NCBI GenBank assembly: GCA_021847165.1
Contig: JAJZUH010000002.1
Span: 1-26,909, forward strand
Length of the DNA: 26,909 bases
Direction of reading: 5' to 3'
Source: Pseudomonadota bacterium
GTDB taxonomy: Bacteria > Pseudomonadota > Gammaproteobacteria > Burkholderiales > Gallionellaceae
Within the stretch, counting starts at the first letter, position 1; every line of letters starts with the position of its first letter. The notes under the pieces are model-generated. The model worked only from the letters and a program-made list of their open reading frames with translations. It did no database searches and was not told where the DNA came from. The position numbers and the translations under genes are program-made. This document shows, one piece after another, positions 23,561 through 26,909 of the stretch.

Positions 23561-24643
23561 ATGCGCAAGATAATCGTTGCGGCAGGCACGCATTCCGAGG
23601 CCATCCACATGGCGCCACTGCTGCTGCGTCTGCAATCCTTGCCTTCGATACAGGTCAGCGTTTGTGTTGCGGCGCAGCATCGTCATGCGGTACTCCAGGC
23701 ATTCGGCAGCTTTGGCATCGAGTGCGGCAATACGATCGTGTGCGAACAGGGGCCGGAGACTGGCAGATCGCACCCGCTCGATTCCCTGCTCGAGCAACAT
23801 AAGCCGGACTGCGTGCTGATCCATGGCGACGCCAGGATGGCCGCCGGGTCGAGCTATCTGCAGCTTCCCGCAGGCGGGCATGCGGGGGTGTGCATGCACG
23901 AACTGCGCTATGCAGTTCGGGAAAATGCAAATGACGGCGCGGTCGAACTGGCAGGGAGCAACTATTTCGTCCCCACGGAGTTGTTGCGCGGCGAGCTGCT
24001 GGCAAAGGGCGTCGCGGCCGAAAAGATATTCCTGACCGACAGCATCGCCGTCGATGCCATGTTGTTGGTGGCCGAACGCATTCGTCGCGACGACGCGCTG
24101 AGGGCGGGGTTGGCGGCGGCATTCCCCTTTCTTGATCCGGGCAGGCGCCTGATCCTCGTCAATGCCCCGCACTACGACAATTCCGATACCAGGCTGGAAA
24201 GCATCTGCCGTGCCTTAAAGAGGCTGGCCGTGCGTACCGATGTGCAGCTGGTCTATCAGTCTGGGCACGATGCGAGGACAAGCAGTCACGCACGTGGCAT
24301 TTTTGCCAATCATCCCGGCATCGTATCCGTTGAAGCGCAGGATTATCTGCATTCCGTCTACCTGCTGCAGGCGGCCTACCTTATTCTGACCGATCTGGAC
24401 GATACCCTGAGGGGGGCGCTGTCGCTGGGAAAGCCTGTGCTGGTGCTGCGAGATATTTCGGAACGCCCCGCGACTGTCGATGCAGGTACTGTCCGGTTGG
24501 TGGGATGCGAGACGGAGCGCATTCAGCGGGAATGCAGCATGTTCCTGGACGATCCATCCTATTACCGCGCCTTTTCAGCCCACCGGAATCCGTTCGGGGA
24601 CGGCCATGCCAGCCAGCGCATCGTGGAGACATTGTTGCGATAA
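23561..24643 (+). CDS. WecB-like (UDP-GlcNAc 2-epimerase family) protein lacking catalytic motifs
   Basis: WecB interconverts UDP-GlcNAc and UDP-ManNAc. The 360-residue product is full length and keeps the two-domain GT-B outline: EAIHMAPLLLRL near 13-24, HGD (88-90), FPFLDPGRRLILV (188-200), DYLHSVYLLQ (261-270), GKPVLVLRDISERP (290-303) and HRNPFGDG (341-348). The catalytic parts are changed: GTRPE is GTHSE; the EAGLRT segment is MHELRY without the Glu; the PEEANR segment is replaced around ENANDGAVE; the GHRRE motif is NAPHYD (201-206); the UDP-binding DSGGxQEEA is DLDDTLRGA (278-286). I infer that it is not an active epimerase. It may bind another sugar nucleotide or be regulatory. It follows the small peptide gene with no gap. 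Confidence 0.8.
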   Translation: MRKIIVAAGTHSEAIHMAPLLLRLQSLPSIQVSVCVAAQHRHAVLQAFGSFGIECGNTIVCEQGPETGRSHPLDSLLEQHKPDCVLIHGDARMAAGSSYLQLPAGGHAGVCMHELRYAVRENANDGAVELAGSNYFVPTELLRGELLAKGVAAEKIFLTDSIAVDAMLLVAERIRRDDALRAGLAAAFPFLDPGRRLILVNAPHYDNSDTRLESICRALKRLAVRTDVQLVYQSGHDARTSSHARGIFANHPGIVSVEAQDYLHSVYLLQAAYLILTDLDDTLRGALSLGKPVLVLRDISERPATVDAGTVRLVGCETERIQRECSMFLDDPSYYRAFSAHRNPFGDGHASQRIVETLLR

Positions 24644-24652
24644 AGCAGCTTC

Positions 24653-24686
24653 TTGGAATGAGGGGGCACAGGGTATAATGCGCGCC
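24653..24686 (+). promoter_or_regulatory. fmdB-like gene promoter
   Basis: TATAAT (24674-24679) followed by GCGCGCC is identical over 13 bases to the panD -10 region. TTGGAA (24653-24658) is a -35 candidate at a short 15-bp spacing. It drives the fmdB-like gene and probably DUF502 and aspS. Confidence 0.55.
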
Positions 24687-24707
24687 TTTCAAATATAGGA
24701 GCTGGTT

Positions 24708-24950
24708 ATGCCTATTTACGAATATCGTTGCAGCAGTTGTGGCGTGCAAAAGGATGTCATGCAGAAGTTCAGCGAAGCGCCGCTGACGAAATGTCCGGAG
24801 TGCGGCCAGGAAACCTTCGCCAAACAGCTGAGCGCGGCCGGTTTCCAGCTCAAGGGCAACGGCTATTACGCCACCGACTTCAAAAACAAGCCGAGCCAGT
24901 GTGAAACCTCGCCTTGTGCGACTTGCCCGTCTGCAGGTGCTCATTCGTGA
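24708..24950 (+). CDS. FmdB-family zinc-ribbon protein
   Basis: Small putative regulatory proteins of this family carry an N-terminal zinc ribbon; their role is not known. The 80-residue product begins MPIYEYRC and has the two metal knuckles C8-x2-C11 and C29-x2-C32 (CPEC), followed by GNGYYATDF, typical of the family. The C-terminus has an extra Cys cluster (CETSPCATC), also seen in relatives. AGGAG precedes the ATG. Its stop overlaps the GTG start of the DUF502 gene (GTGA), and aspS follows, an order common in betaproteobacteria. Confidence 0.92.
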   Translation: MPIYEYRCSSCGVQKDVMQKFSEAPLTKCPECGQETFAKQLSAAGFQLKGNGYYATDFKNKPSQCETSPCATCPSAGAHS

Positions 24951-25564
24951 AGAAATACCTGTTGACCGGGTTGCTGGTATGGGTCCCCCTCGGGATCACC
25001 CTGTGGGTATTGAATCTCATCATCGGCACCCTGGACCAGACGCTGGGCCTGCTGCCGTCGCACTGGCGTCCGGAGGCGTTGCTCGGCGTGCATATCCCCG
25101 GTTTGGGCGTCATCCTGACGGCGCTGGTGGTGCTGATCACCGGTCTGCTGGTGCGCAACGTGTTCGGCCAGCGATTGTTGCGCTACTGGGACGGACTGCT
25201 GCGCCGCATTCCCTTCGTCAACGCCATCTATAACAGCGTCAAGCAGGTCAGCGATACGCTGTTGTCCGAAAGCGGCAATGCGTTCGGCAAGGTGTTGCTG
25301 GTGCGCTATCCGCATGCGGAATCCTGGTCGCTGGCCTTCCAGACCAGCGTGCCGGGAGAGGTGACGCGTGTGCTGGAAGGCGACGAATACGTCGGTGTTT
25401 TCGTGCCGACCACGCCCAGCCCGGTCAACGGTTTTTACTTCTACGTCAGGAAATCCGAGACTGTCGAACTGGATATCAGCGTGGATGCGGCGTTCAAGGC
25501 CATCATTTCGATGGGCGTGGTGACCACGCCCGATGCCGCGGCCAGGATCGCCGGCGCCAATTAG
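24947..25564 (+). CDS. DUF502 family membrane protein
   Basis: The 205-residue product has two membrane helices (about 5-26 and 50-74), an RNVFGQRLLRYWDGLLRRIPFVNAIYNSVKQ segment from about 76 that defines DUF502, and a soluble C-terminal domain with GEYVGVFVPTTPSP-like DEYVGVFVPTT and GFYFYV. Its function is not established in bacteria. I take GTG 24947 because it overlaps the fmdB stop and gives the N-terminus MKKYLLTGLLVWVPLGIT; the frame is open further upstream within fmdB but without reason. It lies 38 bp before aspS. Confidence 0.9.
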   Translation: MKKYLLTGLLVWVPLGITLWVLNLIIGTLDQTLGLLPSHWRPEALLGVHIPGLGVILTALVVLITGLLVRNVFGQRLLRYWDGLLRRIPFVNAIYNSVKQVSDTLLSESGNAFGKVLLVRYPHAESWSLAFQTSVPGEVTRVLEGDEYVGVFVPTTPSPVNGFYFYVRKSETVELDISVDAAFKAIISMGVVTTPDAAARIAGAN

Positions 25565-25602
25565 TTTTTCATTTGTAATTCCCTGCCCAACTGTATTTCA
25601 TC

Positions 25603-26909
<1,307 letters not shown>

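Overview
The window is a compact, roughly 60% GC bacterial chromosome segment with almost no spare DNA. Protein sequences and gene order point to a betaproteobacterium, probably of the Nitrosomonadales/Gallionellaceae kind. Supporting signs are queA-tgt-yajC-secD-secF-dedA in a row, a monomeric isocitrate dehydrogenase beside rluE, a csp gene divergent from clpS-clpA, and an AspRS of the non-discriminating type. The genus-level placement is an inference. I count 29 protein genes (two cut by the window edges) and one tRNA.

Region 1 (1-5525, + strand): the end of a HAD-IB phosphatase gene, then pcnB-folK-dgk-panB-panC-panD. This couples RNA polyadenylation, folate synthesis, deoxynucleoside salvage and pantothenate synthesis; FolK leads to the folate cofactor that PanB consumes. 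It closes with a hairpin terminator facing both ways.

Region 2 (5548-10152, - strand): nudJ-mnmA-mscS-purB, which matches the E. coli nudJ-mnmA-hflD-purB order with a mechanosensitive channel gene where hflD would be. Upstream lie a small Lys/Ala-rich exported protein gene with its own terminator and tRNA-Leu(CAA), next to what looks like a decayed second tRNA-Leu copy.

Region 3 (10385-16404, + strand): queA-tgt (queuosine in tRNA) followed by yajC-secD-secF (Sec translocon accessory complex) and dedA.

Region 4 (16401-22628, mostly - strand): gluQ (glutamyl-queuosine on tRNA-Asp) overlapping clpA-clpS (protein quality control), then a divergent cold-shock gene with a structured leader, and convergent monomeric icd.

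Region 5 (22661-26909, + strand): rluE, a short exported peptide gene coupled to a WecB-like gene whose catalytic motifs are lost, an fmdB-like zinc-ribbon gene overlapping a DUF502 membrane protein gene, and aspS running off the end. Four genes (queA, tgt, gluQ, aspS) act on or can act on tRNA-Asp.

Most of the window is ordinary core genome. I see no CRISPR array, insertion sequence, prophage or clear defence system. The most unusual items are the WecB-like pseudoenzyme with its small upstream peptide, a terminator-like hairpin placed directly before the csp ribosome binding site, the tRNA-Leu remnant, ribosome binding sites that seem to come from a REP-like intergenic repeat, and a recurring -10/GC-rich discriminator motif.
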